Origin: an uncultured Pelosinus sp.
Lineage (GTDB): Bacteria; Bacillota; Negativicutes; UMGS1260
Direction: 5' to 3'
DNA length: 38,787 nt
Assembly (NCBI GenBank): GCA_900550105.1
Contig: URQW01000023.1
Location: 1 to 38,787 of the forward strand
Part shown: in pieces, positions 22,761 to 31,141 of the stretch
Layout: each line of letters starts with the position of its first letter
Position numbering within the stretch: position 1 is the first letter of the stretch
Translations under genes and position numbers: made by a program
The notes under the pieces: model-generated
The model's database searches: none
Told to the model about the DNA's origin: nothing
Seen by the model: the letters and a program-made list of their open reading frames with translations, nothing else

Positions 22761-25700
22761 AGAATTTTAATTTGACGGAATGGGCGCTAAATCACAAGCA
22801 CTTCATTTATTTCTTTATCGCTTTGTTTTTTATTGCTGGGTTTGTTTCCTATAAGAATTTAGGGCGCATGGAAGATCCTGATTTCACGATTAAACAAATG
22901 GTTGTCACTGTGGCTTGGCCGGGAGCTACAGCTAGGCAGATCGAGGATCAGGTCACTGATAAAGTGGAGAAAAAACTACAGGATTTACCAGGGCTTGATT
23001 ATCTTCAGAGTTATTCCGCTCCAGGATATAGCGTAATTTACGTCAACGTAAAAGATACGGTACCCAAGGCGGAAATTCGCGGCAAGTGGCTGGAAGCCCG
23101 GAATATGGTCAATGATATTGTTTCCACTTTGCCGGAAGGGGTCATGGCGCCACAGTTTAATGACCGTTTTGATGAAGTTTACGGCGTGGTTTACGCTCTT
23201 ACTGGCGATGGCTATACTTATGAGGAAATGCGGGAAAAAGCGGAAAAAGTCCGTCGCATTTTAATGGATGTCCCCAGCGTAAAAAAAGTAAACCTACTGG
23301 GAGTGCAGACGGAAAAAATTTATATTGAAATTGAAAATGACAAAATGGCGCAGCTCGGAATTACCCCTAGCCTTGTCACGTCCACTTTACAGGCGCAAAA
23401 TGCTATGAATGCTTCAGGAATGTTGGAAACTGCTTCTGACAACCTATATTTACGCATTACCGGTATGTTTGAAAATCTTGATGATATCCGCAATACGCCG
23501 CTTCAAGCCAATGGTAAAACGATTCGTCTTGGCGATATTGCCAAAATAAGCCGGGCTTACGCCGAACCGACCGATCCTAAATTTTACTATAATGGTACGC
23601 CAGCTATCGGAATTTCTTTAGCGATGGAACCAGGCGGGAACATCCTTGTATTGGGAGAAACTTTAGAAAAAACAGTGGAGAGAATTAAAAAAGAGCTACC
23701 AGCAGGACTAGAAATTCATCAAACAGTCAATCAACCCAAAGTGGTGGAAACCTCGATTGATGAATTTGTCGAGTCGCTTGCTGAAGCGATTATTATTGTT
23801 CTTGCCGTTAGCTTTGCTAGTTTGGGCATGAGGTCAGGCATCATCGTGGCTTTATGCATTCCCTTGGTGATCGCTGTGGTGTTTACCTGCATGAATCTTT
23901 TCGGGATTGACTTACAGCGCATTTCCCTTGGGGCTTTAATCATTGCCTTAGGGTTGCTTGTGGATGATGCGATTATTACGATTGAGACAATGGTGGTAAA
24001 ACTGGAGCAGGGCTGGAGTCGCTTTAACGCCGCCTGCTTTGCTTATTCTTCCACAGCCTATCCCCGCTTGACTGGGGAACTTGTGACTTGTGCTGGCTTT
24101 ATTCCAGTTGGCTTTGCCAAAGGGAGCGCCTCAGAGTATTGTATGACCATCTTTACGGTCGTTGCGATTGCCTTGATGGCGTCTTGGCTTGTTGCAGGTA
24201 CAGTAACGCCGCTGCTCGGCTATCTCTTTATCAGGGTTAAGCCGCATTCAGCGGCAAACGCGGCAAATGAGCATGATATTTATGATACGAAACTCTATCG
24301 CGCCTTTAAGCGAGTTCTCATTTGGTGCTTGTATCATCGCAAAACGGTTCTTGTTGCGACTGTTGCTGTTTTTTTTGTGGCTGTGGGCGCTCTCGGATTT
24401 GTTAGACAGGAATTTTTCCCTAGCTCTACCCGGCCGGAACTGATTTTGCAGTTGAAGCTGCAAGAAGGCGCTTCGCTGAAAAACACGGAAGACGTAGCCA
24501 GTCAGGTCGCAAAGTCCTTAGAAGGCGAGAGCGATATCTCTTACTATACGTATCATGTTGGCGAAGGAGCGCCGCGGTTTGTGCTTAGTTTTGATCCGAC
24601 TTTTAACAAACCGAATTTTTCCGAGTTTGTAATTGTAGCCAAAGACGCAAAATCGCGTGATGCCTTACGGGTGAAGCTGGAGAAGAATTTGGCGCAGCAG
24701 TTTCCTAGTGTTCGTGTTCATACGAAAGTGATTGCGAACGGACCTTCGGCCGATTATCCGGTTATGCTTCGCGTAAAAGGCTATGATGTTGACAAGGTGC
24801 GAGAAATTGCCCAGCAGATGGAACAAATTATGGCCCAAAATCCCAATGTAAAAAATACAAATTTAAATTGGGTGGAAAAAAGTAAGATTGTGCACTTAAC
24901 GATTGATCAAGATAAGGCTAGAGCTCTTGGCGTTACGACGCAGTCCTTAGCAAACTCCTTGCAGGCGCAGCTATCAGGAGCGCCAATTACTGAGTTTCGC
25001 GAGAAAGATAAGACGGTCAGCATGGTCTTTCGGTTTGACGGCCAGGATCGCAATGATCCTGAACGATTGAAAAATACTACCGTTTATATTGGTAACGGTA
25101 AATATGTACCGCTTGAGCAGATTGCAAAAATTTCTTTCGATGCGGAAGAAGGGCTGATTTATCGCCGTGATTTGAAGCCCATGATCATAGTTCAGGCTGA
25201 GACTAGGCCTGGTGCTACTGGCGATGATGTGGCTGAGCAGATTTATAAGGATCTGGCGGATTTGCGAGCGAATTTGCCTTTAGGCTATGAAATAGAATAT
25301 GACGGCTCCAAAGAGTCGAGCATCAAAGCAGCTAAGTTTCTTTCTGAACCAGTACCAATGATGATCATAGCTATTATGATTTTCTTGATGATTCAGTTGC
25401 AGAACATTCCTAAAATGATTCTTACTCTCTTGACGGCGCCACTAGGGATTATTGGTGTGGCTTTCGGACTTTTACTAACCAATAGTCCGATGGGTTTTGT
25501 CGTGCAGCTGGGCATATTGGCTTTGTCAGGGATCATTATGCGGAATACCATTATCTTGATGGATCAGATTGATCAACTGCTGGCGGCAGGCGAATCCTTG
25601 TGGGATGCCATTATTAATGCCACGGTGATTCGTTTCCGGCCTATTTTGCTTACAGCGGCAGCTGCGATTCTGGGCATGATTCCCCTTGTATCAAGTATTT

Positions 25701-25858
25701 TCTGGGGGCCCATGGCAGTAGCGATTGCAGGAGGTCTGCTTGGCGCTACTGTGTTAACACTACTTGTATTGCCTGTCTTGTATGCGACTTGGTATAAAGT
25801 AGAGTTACCATCTACAGGTAAGGCGACAGGGACAGATAACTCCACCTTGAACGCTTAG
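22757..25858 (+). CDS. RND-family multidrug efflux transporter (AcrB/MexB-like)
   Basis: A 1033-residue inner-membrane proton-driven pump. It has the expected twelve membrane segments in two repeats: TM1 at about 15-33 (HFIYFFIALFFIAGFVSY), two large periplasmic porter loops, and the TM4 acidic residues in IALGLLVDDAIITIETMV, which are the proton relay. In the second half LSGIIMRNTIILMDQID is conserved. Translation starts at GTG 22757, overlapping the adaptor stop by four bases, so the two are coupled. The substrate class is unknown: the sequence is of the short-loop type often seen in Firmicute and delta-proteobacterial pumps. It is probably controlled by the adjacent TetR protein. Confidence 0.95.
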   Translation: MKNFNLTEWALNHKHFIYFFIALFFIAGFVSYKNLGRMEDPDFTIKQMVVTVAWPGATARQIEDQVTDKVEKKLQDLPGLDYLQSYSAPGYSVIYVNVKDTVPKAEIRGKWLEARNMVNDIVSTLPEGVMAPQFNDRFDEVYGVVYALTGDGYTYEEMREKAEKVRRILMDVPSVKKVNLLGVQTEKIYIEIENDKMAQLGITPSLVTSTLQAQNAMNASGMLETASDNLYLRITGMFENLDDIRNTPLQANGKTIRLGDIAKISRAYAEPTDPKFYYNGTPAIGISLAMEPGGNILVLGETLEKTVERIKKELPAGLEIHQTVNQPKVVETSIDEFVESLAEAIIIVLAVSFASLGMRSGIIVALCIPLVIAVVFTCMNLFGIDLQRISLGALIIALGLLVDDAIITIETMVVKLEQGWSRFNAACFAYSSTAYPRLTGELVTCAGFIPVGFAKGSASEYCMTIFTVVAIALMASWLVAGTVTPLLGYLFIRVKPHSAANAANEHDIYDTKLYRAFKRVLIWCLYHRKTVLVATVAVFFVAVGALGFVRQEFFPSSTRPELILQLKLQEGASLKNTEDVASQVAKSLEGESDISYYTYHVGEGAPRFVLSFDPTFNKPNFSEFVIVAKDAKSRDALRVKLEKNLAQQFPSVRVHTKVIANGPSADYPVMLRVKGYDVDKVREIAQQMEQIMAQNPNVKNTNLNWVEKSKIVHLTIDQDKARALGVTTQSLANSLQAQLSGAPITEFREKDKTVSMVFRFDGQDRNDPERLKNTTVYIGNGKYVPLEQIAKISFDAEEGLIYRRDLKPMIIVQAETRPGATGDDVAEQIYKDLADLRANLPLGYEIEYDGSKESSIKAAKFLSEPVPMMIIAIMIFLMIQLQNIPKMILTLLTAPLGIIGVAFGLLLTNSPMGFVVQLGILALSGIIMRNTIILMDQIDQLLAAGESLWDAIINATVIRFRPILLTAAAAILGMIPLVSSIFWGPMAVAIAGGLLGATVLTLLVLPVLYATWYKVELPSTGKATGTDNSTLNA

Positions 25859-25884
25859 GACCTAGCAGGCCTGATCCAGTTATA

Positions 25885-25925
25885 AAGAAGGCAGTCCGTA
25901 GTGTTTAGTCGGACTGCCTTCTTTG
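25885..25925. terminator. Bidirectional terminator between RND and TerC-family genes
   Basis: AAGAAGGCAGTCC (25885-25897) and GGACTGCCTTCTT (25911-25923) form a perfect 13-bp stem. It stops both convergent transcripts and ends three bases before the minus-strand stop codon. Confidence 0.88.
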
Positions 25926-26618
25926 CTATTTTTGTTCTTTTTTATTTCTTGCAATTGTCTTAGCATTTTTTCGCCAAGCTAAAGCTAGGATGATGGCTGT
26001 GATGATGAGGCTTGTCAGAGTTTCTTGGGTGAGCAAAGCTTGTGGTGCAAACTTTACCGTGAGCGGGTCACTGAAGAATAAACCACCGGCCGTCCAGGCT
26101 AAAATAGCGCTGCCGCCGTAAAGCAGCAGTGGAAAGCGCTCAATTAACTGAATAAAGAAGGTGCTTCCCCAGACGATAATTGGGATCGTAATAAGAATGC
26201 CCACAATGACAGTGCTTATGCTGTCTTTAGCAATGCCAGCAATCCCTAGGACATTGTCAATGCCCATGACGCCGTCGGCAATGATAATCGTACGGATTGC
26301 GCCTATGAAGTCTGGCGCTGCTGAAACTTCGTGAGTTTTTGTATCAGTGACAAGCTGGTAGGCAATTAGTAGCAGTAAAAGACCGCCAAGAATCATCAGA
26401 CCAGGAAGCTGTAACAGCCAGACAACCAGCAAGGTCGAGATGGCTCGAATCACAATGGCGCCTAGGGTTCCCCAGAAGATCGCTTTCTTTTGATATTGCG
26501 CGGGAAGGTTGCGGGCGGCTAAGGCAATGACTAGCGCATTGTCACCCGCAAGAATCAAGTCAATAAACACAATAGCAGCTAAATCTTGCAATGCACCACT
26601 TGTTAAAAGACTCTCCAT
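25926..26618 (-). CDS. TerC/YjbE-family integral membrane protein
   Basis: A 230-residue membrane protein of the TerC superfamily with about seven hydrophobic segments. The family's acidic intramembrane motifs are clear: FIDLILAGDNALVIALAARNLP near the N-terminus and IIADGVMGIDNVLGIAGIA in the middle. Relatives are linked to metal-ion (often manganese) export and tellurite resistance. ATG 26618 is preferred because GGAGG is eight bases upstream; a GTG nine bases earlier is less likely. The gene follows the DJ-1-like gene in the same direction with a 21-bp gap. No yybP-ykoY manganese riboswitch is visible upstream. The ion is inference. Confidence 0.9.
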   Translation of the reverse strand: MESLLTSGALQDLAAIVFIDLILAGDNALVIALAARNLPAQYQKKAIFWGTLGAIVIRAISTLLVVWLLQLPGLMILGGLLLLLIAYQLVTDTKTHEVSAAPDFIGAIRTIIIADGVMGIDNVLGIAGIAKDSISTVIVGILITIPIIVWGSTFFIQLIERFPLLLYGGSAILAWTAGGLFFSDPLTVKFAPQALLTQETLTSLIITAIILALAWRKNAKTIARNKKEQK

Positions 26619-26639
26619 AAGCAGCACCTCCAGTTTTAT

Positions 26640-27224
26640 CTAGTCAAGCAGGGACACATCAAGGTTATATTCTATTTTTCTGGCAGCCTCTAAAGCAACT
26701 TCTCGGCCAAAGAGCAGTTTAAGCAGATAGAAACCAAGTTCCAGACCGGAGCTGACACCGCCTGCCGTGATGATCTTATCGCAATGAACAATTTTCTGAT
26801 CTAAAACCTGAACAGAATAGCGGCTTAATTCGTCGAAGGCGGTATGATAGGTTGTCGCCGCTTTTCCTGTTAGCAAACCAGCTTCGGCTAGAAAAAACGC
26901 ACCAGTGCAAACGGAAGTAAGATACTTTACCGTTTTAGCTTGCGACTGAATAAAAGTAAGTAGTTCCTGATCTTTCATCGCAGTGATGCGCCCTTTGCCG
27001 CCAGGAATTACAAGCAGATCAAGGATGGGACAGGAGGCAAGCGTTTCATCGGGAATAATATGCAAGCCATTGAAAGCGCGTAGTGGTGTTTTTTCAGCGG
27101 CAATGGTGAGAACCTTTACGCTGTCAGGCCGGATTTTATTTACATAACTTAATACTTCGAAAGGGCCAATAAAGTCTAGTTCCTCTACTTGCGGAAAAAT
27201 AAGTATGCCAATAGTAAGCATCAT
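26640..27224 (-). CDS. DJ-1/PfpI-family protein (glutamine amidotransferase-like fold)
   Basis: A 194-residue DJ-1/PfpI-superfamily protein. It has PQVEELDFIGPFEVLS at the N-terminus, a VIPGGKGR turn and the nucleophile elbow with Cys in TSVCTGAFFLAEAGLLTGK, followed by the TTYHTAFDEL and ITAGGVSSGLELGFYLLK segments. This pattern is closest to isonitrile-hydratase and AraC-type-regulator N-domains of the superfamily. An enzymatic or stress-protective function is possible, but the substrate is unknown. Two ATG codons in tandem (27224 and 27221) could be the start. It is the first gene of a two-gene unit with the TerC-family gene. Confidence 0.85.
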   Translation of the reverse strand: MMLTIGILIFPQVEELDFIGPFEVLSYVNKIRPDSVKVLTIAAEKTPLRAFNGLHIIPDETLASCPILDLLVIPGGKGRITAMKDQELLTFIQSQAKTVKYLTSVCTGAFFLAEAGLLTGKAATTYHTAFDELSRYSVQVLDQKIVHCDKIITAGGVSSGLELGFYLLKLLFGREVALEAARKIEYNLDVSLLD

Positions 27225-27312
27225 TGTCAGCTCCTTAATGTGTGTAATATATAAGTTTACAATCTTAGTATACAGCAGTCAGAATAAGTAGTGCTAGAGA
27301 TTCATAAGAGTC

Positions 27313-27341
27313 TTGACAAAATATTTGTAAATTTGTATACT
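27313..27341 (+). promoter_or_regulatory. Promoter of the T-box/MFS transcript
   Basis: TTGACA (27313-27318), a 17-base spacer and TATACT (27336-27341). Transcription would start near 27348, leaving a leader of about 460 bases before the MFS gene. Confidence 0.85.
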
Positions 27342-27395
27342 GTAATAGTAAATTACAATGTTACAATTTTTCAAAGACAATTTCATAATTCTTTT

Positions 27396-27665
27396 TTAAA
27401 AGTTATGAAGGAAATAGTTGTACCTAGTAAGCTTCAGAGAGCCGATGGTTGGTGCGAATCGGCAGCTAAACAGTACAATCGTCACTCCTGAACTGCAAAG
27501 CTGAACTTTAAGTAGGCTGCGCCGGAACGGCTCTTTATGAGTGCAACCGTTATATTGCTAGGGTTGTTAGACCTGATGAGATATATCTATTTTTAGCGAA
27601 TAGATATGATAAGAGTGGTATCGCGAGAGTAACCTCTTGCCTCTTACTGAGGCAAGAGGTTTTTT
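27396..27665 (+). promoter_or_regulatory. T-box riboswitch (tRNA-sensing leader) of the MFS transporter
   Basis: All T-box landmarks are present. Stem I has AGGA/TCCT at its base, a TTGTAC/GTACAA helix, and AGAGAGCCGATGG-TTGGTG (from 27436) with a complementary ATCGGC. The antiterminator is AAGAG-TGGTATCGCG (27611-27625), close to the consensus GGTGGNACCGCG with one C-to-T change, and it pairs with CTCTT. It excludes the terminator at 27631-27665. The TGGT bulge predicts a tRNA with discriminator A. The specifier is probably GTC (Val, 27481-27483), placed just before ACTCCTGAAC. ATC (Ile, 27478-27480) is the alternative. Uncharged tRNA would allow read-through into the transporter gene. Confidence 0.92.
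27631..27665 (+). terminator. T-box terminator
   Basis: AACCTCTTGCCTC (27631-27643), a TTACT loop and GAGGCAAGAGGTT (27649-27661), followed by a T run. Its 5' arm overlaps the antiterminator pairing partner. Confidence 0.92.
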
Positions 27666-27673
27666 GATTTACG

Positions 27674-27745
27674 AAGACCTTCTCTTTTCTTTGAAGTCCA
27701 AACACCCTAACCGTTTGGTACGAAGAAAAAGAGAAGGTCTTTTGG
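27674..27745 (+). other. Second long hairpin between the T-box terminator and the MFS gene
   Basis: AAGACCTTCTCTTTT (from 27674) pairs with its complement ending near 27742, with a one-base bulge further in and an inner CCAAAC/GTTTGG stem. TCTTTTGG follows, a weak T run. It may be a second, weaker terminator, an RNA-stability element or a protein-binding site. Confidence 0.6.
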
Positions 27746-27755
27746 CAAAATTGGC

Positions 27756-27785
27756 ACGGAATGATTAATTACGGAACGATTAATT
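27756..27785 (+). repeat. 15-bp tandem direct repeat upstream of the MFS gene
   Basis: ACGGAATGATTAATT is followed directly by ACGGAACGATTAATT (one mismatch). It ends 21 bases before the MFS start codon. It might be an operator or a translational element; nothing else in the window shares it. Confidence 0.7.
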
Positions 27786-27806
27786 AATGAGAGGGATGGG
27801 GAGAAC

Positions 27807-29093
27807 ATGCAAGAATGTACAAATTTCCGGTGGCGCTTAGCTTTAATTATGTTTGCGATTAGTTTTATTTCGTATATGGATCGGGTAAACTTGTCTGTGG
27901 CAACGCCAGCGATTATGCAGGAGTTCGGTTTTAGTAAGCTCGATATGGGGGCGCTTCAGACGGCTTTCTTTGTGGGGTATGCTTGTATGCAGGTTCCGGG
28001 CGGGATGTTAGCGGAACGTTTCGGTTGTCGCTCTGTCGTTACGGTAGCCGTTGCTTTTTGGTCACTGTTTACATCGTTAACGGGGCTTTGTAACAGCTTC
28101 GCTTCATTTGCCGCCATGCGCGTTTTTTTTGGTATTGGCGAAGGGCCCTTGGCTCCTTCTTTTGGCCGGTTTATTTATAAGTGGTTCACTGTAAACGAAA
28201 AAGGCCGCGGTTCAGCTTGTTTTCTCAGCGGGATGTTTATTGGGCCGGTAATTGGCCCAGCTGTTACGGTTTTCCTGATGCTGCAACTGGGTTGGCGGTC
28301 TGTTTTTGTTTTGTTTGGCTTAATGGGGCTGTTGTTGGCGGCATTATGGTGGTATTTTGTCAGAGAATCACCGCGCGACAGCCGCTTTGTGAGTCCGACT
28401 GAGGCTCAATATATTGAAGGTGATAGAGAAACGAAAAACACTTCAGAGCAAAAAGCTCCCTGGAAGGACTTTTTTACGTCCTCGCAGTTTTGGGCTATTG
28501 GTATCCAATTTTTCGTAACTGACTATATTATGTACGTTTTTTTAGCTTGGCTGCCGCTATATCTGATGGAAGCCAGAGGCTTTTCTCTTACTAGCATGGG
28601 GTTTGCCGCATCGCTTCCCTGGATTGCATTATGTATTGTAACTTTATCGACAGGTGTTATGAGTGATAAGCTTGTCGTGGCTGGAGTATCAAAAACCAAG
28701 TCGCGGACAATTTTTGCCGCTTTCGGTCTCGCTTTTTGTTGCTTGTCCCTGTATCTTGGAGCACTGGCGCAAAGTCCCTTTTGGAATCTTTTTTGGCTTA
28801 CTTTGTCGCTAGGTTCGCTAGGTCTTACCTTCAGTTCTTCTTGGGCTGCCTGTATTGATATTGGCGGTGAGTATTCTGGTTCCGTTTCTGGCTGGATGAA
28901 TTTGTGGGGGAATTTAGGTGGAGCGGCGGCGCCTTTATTGACGGCCTGGATTGCTACCAATTACGGTTGGCAGGCGGCTATTTTAAATACAGCGGCGCTT
29001 GCCTTAGTTGGCGTAGTTGCTTGGCTGGCCGTTAAGCCAGACATGCCGCTTTGTGATTCGCGTGAGACCCATTCTATACCTGTCGAAATCTGA
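27807..29093 (+). CDS. MFS transporter, anion:cation symporter (ACS)-like
   Basis: A 428-residue major facilitator with twelve predicted membrane helices. FISYMDRVNLSVATPAIMQEFG at the N-terminus is the signature of the ACS/phthalate-permease group, and GGMLAERFGCRSVV is the loop 2-3 motif. Known members carry organic anions such as sugar acids and carboxylates. The T-box leader upstream means expression follows the charging of an amino-acid tRNA. I therefore infer transport of an amino acid, its keto acid or a precursor, probably for a branched-chain amino acid if the specifier is GTC or ATC. GAGAGGGATGGGGAG lies before the ATG. It is the only gene in the leader's transcript unless the lipase is included. 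Confidence 0.9.
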   Translation: MQECTNFRWRLALIMFAISFISYMDRVNLSVATPAIMQEFGFSKLDMGALQTAFFVGYACMQVPGGMLAERFGCRSVVTVAVAFWSLFTSLTGLCNSFASFAAMRVFFGIGEGPLAPSFGRFIYKWFTVNEKGRGSACFLSGMFIGPVIGPAVTVFLMLQLGWRSVFVLFGLMGLLLAALWWYFVRESPRDSRFVSPTEAQYIEGDRETKNTSEQKAPWKDFFTSSQFWAIGIQFFVTDYIMYVFLAWLPLYLMEARGFSLTSMGFAASLPWIALCIVTLSTGVMSDKLVVAGVSKTKSRTIFAAFGLAFCCLSLYLGALAQSPFWNLFWLTLSLGSLGLTFSSSWAACIDIGGEYSGSVSGWMNLWGNLGGAAAPLLTAWIATNYGWQAAILNTAALALVGVVAWLAVKPDMPLCDSRETHSIPVEI

Positions 29094-29127
29094 TTTGTAT
29101 TAGGGAGGTTTATTTAACACAAATCGT

Positions 29128-29157
29128 CTGACTATCGAGTCAATAGTGTGTTATACT
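29128..29157 (+). promoter_or_regulatory. Possible promoter of the lipase gene
   Basis: CTGACT (29128-29133), an 18-base spacer and TATACT (29152-29157). It supports a translation start at 29193 rather than the upstream GTG at 29148. Confidence 0.5.
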
Positions 29158-29192
29158 ATAGGCAAAATAAATTTGCGATAGTAGGTGGTGCC

Positions 29193-30596
29193 ATGGGTAA
29201 GGTCTGTTTTTGGCGGCAAAAGATCTTTGTAGTCCTTTGTGTTTTACTGCTTTTGCCGACTGCTGCTAGCGCCGAGCGGGCGAAACTTGTCTTTGATGAA
29301 AATCCGGCAAAACTCCTGAAAGTAGAAAAAAAAGAGGATTTAAAAAACTATATTGAGGCTCACGAAACGTTTATTGCCGCTGCCGCTTGTTTGGCAGCTT
29401 ACCATGACCGCTATGGGTCTATGGCGATAAAAGCCCTAGAAGAAGAAGGCTGGGATATTATTCCCTATGAACATAAAGGAAAAGACGCTGATGCGCGGTT
29501 CTTTCTTGCCAAAAAACAGTTTCCCGGTGAGACTAGACCCTTTTACTTAATTGCTGTCACCGGGACGGAAAATAGTGCAGATATTAGTGTTGACTTACGT
29601 TGGGGCAAGATTCCTTTTGCCCCAGAAACTTATAAGACCCTTAACTCTAATGCGGCTAAGGTGGAAAATGATGAGCCCCTTGTCCACGAGGGCTTTTATC
29701 AATATGAGCAGACGGCGGAAAAAGCTCGCTTTGGGCAGACCCTTGGAGCGGCTAATGACATTTTGCAAGAGCTAAAAGATCATCCTGATCAAAAGCTTTT
29801 TCTTGTCGGCCATAGTTTAGGCGGCGCCGTGGCTACTCTAGGCGGTGCGCAAATGATTGCTGATGGCATACAGCCAAGCCAGATTCGCGTGATTACTTTT
29901 GGTGCGCCAGCAGTAGGCAATGAGGGTTTCAAGCGGATAATAGGGTCTAAACTTAAGCTGTTACGCGTGACCATGCAAGGCGATCCGATTCCGACTGTTC
30001 TTAGGGATATTCCTGGCGGCTATGTTCAGTTTGGTCGTGAGTTGCATTTCGATGTTCCCGACTATTTTTTTTATTCGCCTCATGACATTACTTTGTATAT
30101 GGATCTTGCGTTGAAGCGTTATTTTGATGCTAGAGCGCAAGCGGCTGTTACAGCGGGAAGGCTTTATCCTAAGCAGCGAACTGTGGCGGGCAGTCCGCTT
30201 GTGTATGTTGCGTCACTTCGCGCCGCGCTACCGGAAAAATTACAGAGCGAGCAGCCCTATATGGTAGAAATGCTGCAACTAGAAGCAAGTCGGTTTTTAC
30301 CAAGCTATTTTCTTGGGGAGGCGGCTTCGTCGGATCAGGCGGCGATTATAGCAGCCCGTGAAGCTGGTTGTGACTATGTGTTAGTTACAGAACTTGTTGC
30401 CAAACGTTCCAAAGATAATGCTGATACGTATGATATGACTGTTGAAAAACGCTTTTATCGGGTTTTTGACGCAAAACTATTGCGTCAGGACATGCTGAGC
30501 GCCAGTACGGAAAAGCTTACGCCGTTAGAGGTCTTTTTTCAAACAGTAAAGGATGTGCGGGGAAAATATCAAGAAGTGATTGACCGAGCCTCGTAA
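29193..30596 (+). CDS. Secreted class 3 lipase-family protein
   Basis: A 467-residue protein with a signal peptide (KIFVVLCVLLLLPTAASA, cleavage after about residue 26). The alpha/beta-hydrolase class 3 lipase core has the nucleophile elbow VGHSLGGAVATLG with Ser208. The downstream VITFGAPAVGNEGF is a lipase-3 hallmark, and PHDITLYMDLALKRYF likely holds the catalytic His. A C-terminal extension of about 150 residues after the lipase core looks like a separate domain (YMVEMLQLEASRFLPSYFLGEAA). I infer an envelope or extracellular esterase or lipase; the substrate is unknown. ATG 29193 is favoured by AGGTGG upstream. Confidence 0.85.
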   Translation: MGKVCFWRQKIFVVLCVLLLLPTAASAERAKLVFDENPAKLLKVEKKEDLKNYIEAHETFIAAAACLAAYHDRYGSMAIKALEEEGWDIIPYEHKGKDADARFFLAKKQFPGETRPFYLIAVTGTENSADISVDLRWGKIPFAPETYKTLNSNAAKVENDEPLVHEGFYQYEQTAEKARFGQTLGAANDILQELKDHPDQKLFLVGHSLGGAVATLGGAQMIADGIQPSQIRVITFGAPAVGNEGFKRIIGSKLKLLRVTMQGDPIPTVLRDIPGGYVQFGRELHFDVPDYFFYSPHDITLYMDLALKRYFDARAQAAVTAGRLYPKQRTVAGSPLVYVASLRAALPEKLQSEQPYMVEMLQLEASRFLPSYFLGEAASSDQAAIIAAREAGCDYVLVTELVAKRSKDNADTYDMTVEKRFYRVFDAKLLRQDMLSASTEKLTPLEVFFQTVKDVRGKYQEVIDRAS

Positions 30597-30743
30597 GAAA
30601 AAGTATTGATAAAGTTTTGAGAAATGGGCTGTTTCAGTGCGAGAAGTTTCTACCATATGTTGTGAGGAGTACGTAAATTAAACCACAATGTATGCTGAGT
30701 TTTTCGCTAAGTGAGACAGTCTATTTTTTTATAAAAATTTCTC

Positions 30744-30772
30744 TTGATTTTTATAGACGACTGGTCTATTAT
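30744..30772 (+). promoter_or_regulatory. Promoter with an embedded TetR-type palindrome
   Basis: TTGATT (30744-30749), a 17-base spacer and TATTAT (30767-30772). The spacer and -10 box hold ATAGAC-GACTG-GTCTAT, a perfect 6-bp dyad. It closely resembles LmrA/QacR-type TetR-family operators (TAGAC-N5-GTCTA). Binding would block RNA polymerase directly. Confidence 0.75.
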
Positions 30773-30817
30773 AAGAGTAAGGAAGAACATCAATATAAAC
30801 TGAAAGGCGGGATGAAC

Positions 30818-30970
30818 ATGACAATCTATACAATTCATGATTTGCAAGGACGTTCCAAGTGGGTCGAAGATGCGAAGGGGATATATCTTGTTGATCCCCA
30901 TTATGTAGATGAATTCTGCACAGTCTTTGCCGATGCGAAAGACCTACCCATCAATGTAAATATCTTTTAG
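30818..30970 (+). CDS. 50-residue protein of unknown function
   Basis: A short protein (MTIYTIHDLQGRSKWVEDAK...) with a good AAAGGCGG site; ATG 30818 fits the spacing better than the ATG at 30812. It has no membrane segment. Alternating strand-like and acidic segments are seen, but no known motif. A strong promoter with a TetR-type operator lies 45-75 bases upstream, which argues that the ORF is real and tightly regulated. It stands alone: no other gene follows on this strand before the terminator at 31083. Confidence 0.6.
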   Translation: MTIYTIHDLQGRSKWVEDAKGIYLVDPHYVDEFCTVFADAKDLPINVNIF

Positions 30971-31082
30971 ACTAAACTTTCAATATAGAACTTTTTTGCT
31001 GCTGCAAAGAAAACTTGTGCGTAGCTGATGTGAGGGGTTTATAAAATCTAAGGATACTGCTTGGAGCGGATTCTATAGAAAA

Positions 31083-31120
31083 AGCCGGGCGACAGAAAGA
31101 TTCTGTCGTCCGGCTTCTTT
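31083..31120. terminator. Bidirectional terminator between the 50-residue gene and the M20 peptidase gene
   Basis: AGCCGGGCGACAGAA (31083-31097) and TTCTGTCGTCCGGCT (31101-31115) pair with one G-T mismatch across an AGA loop. T-rich bases follow on the plus strand and A-rich bases precede it for the minus strand. Confidence 0.85.
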
Positions 31121-31141
31121 GTATACGTAAGATTTGGATTG

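Noticed and set aside
26619..26639. A yybP-ykoY manganese riboswitch for the TerC-family gene
   Set aside because: The gap to the DJ-1-like gene is only 21 bases and shows no such structure.
27751..27770. TTGGCACGGAATGATT as a sigma-54 promoter upstream of the MFS gene
   Set aside because: There is no TTGC at the -12 position; the stretch is better described as part of the tandem repeat.
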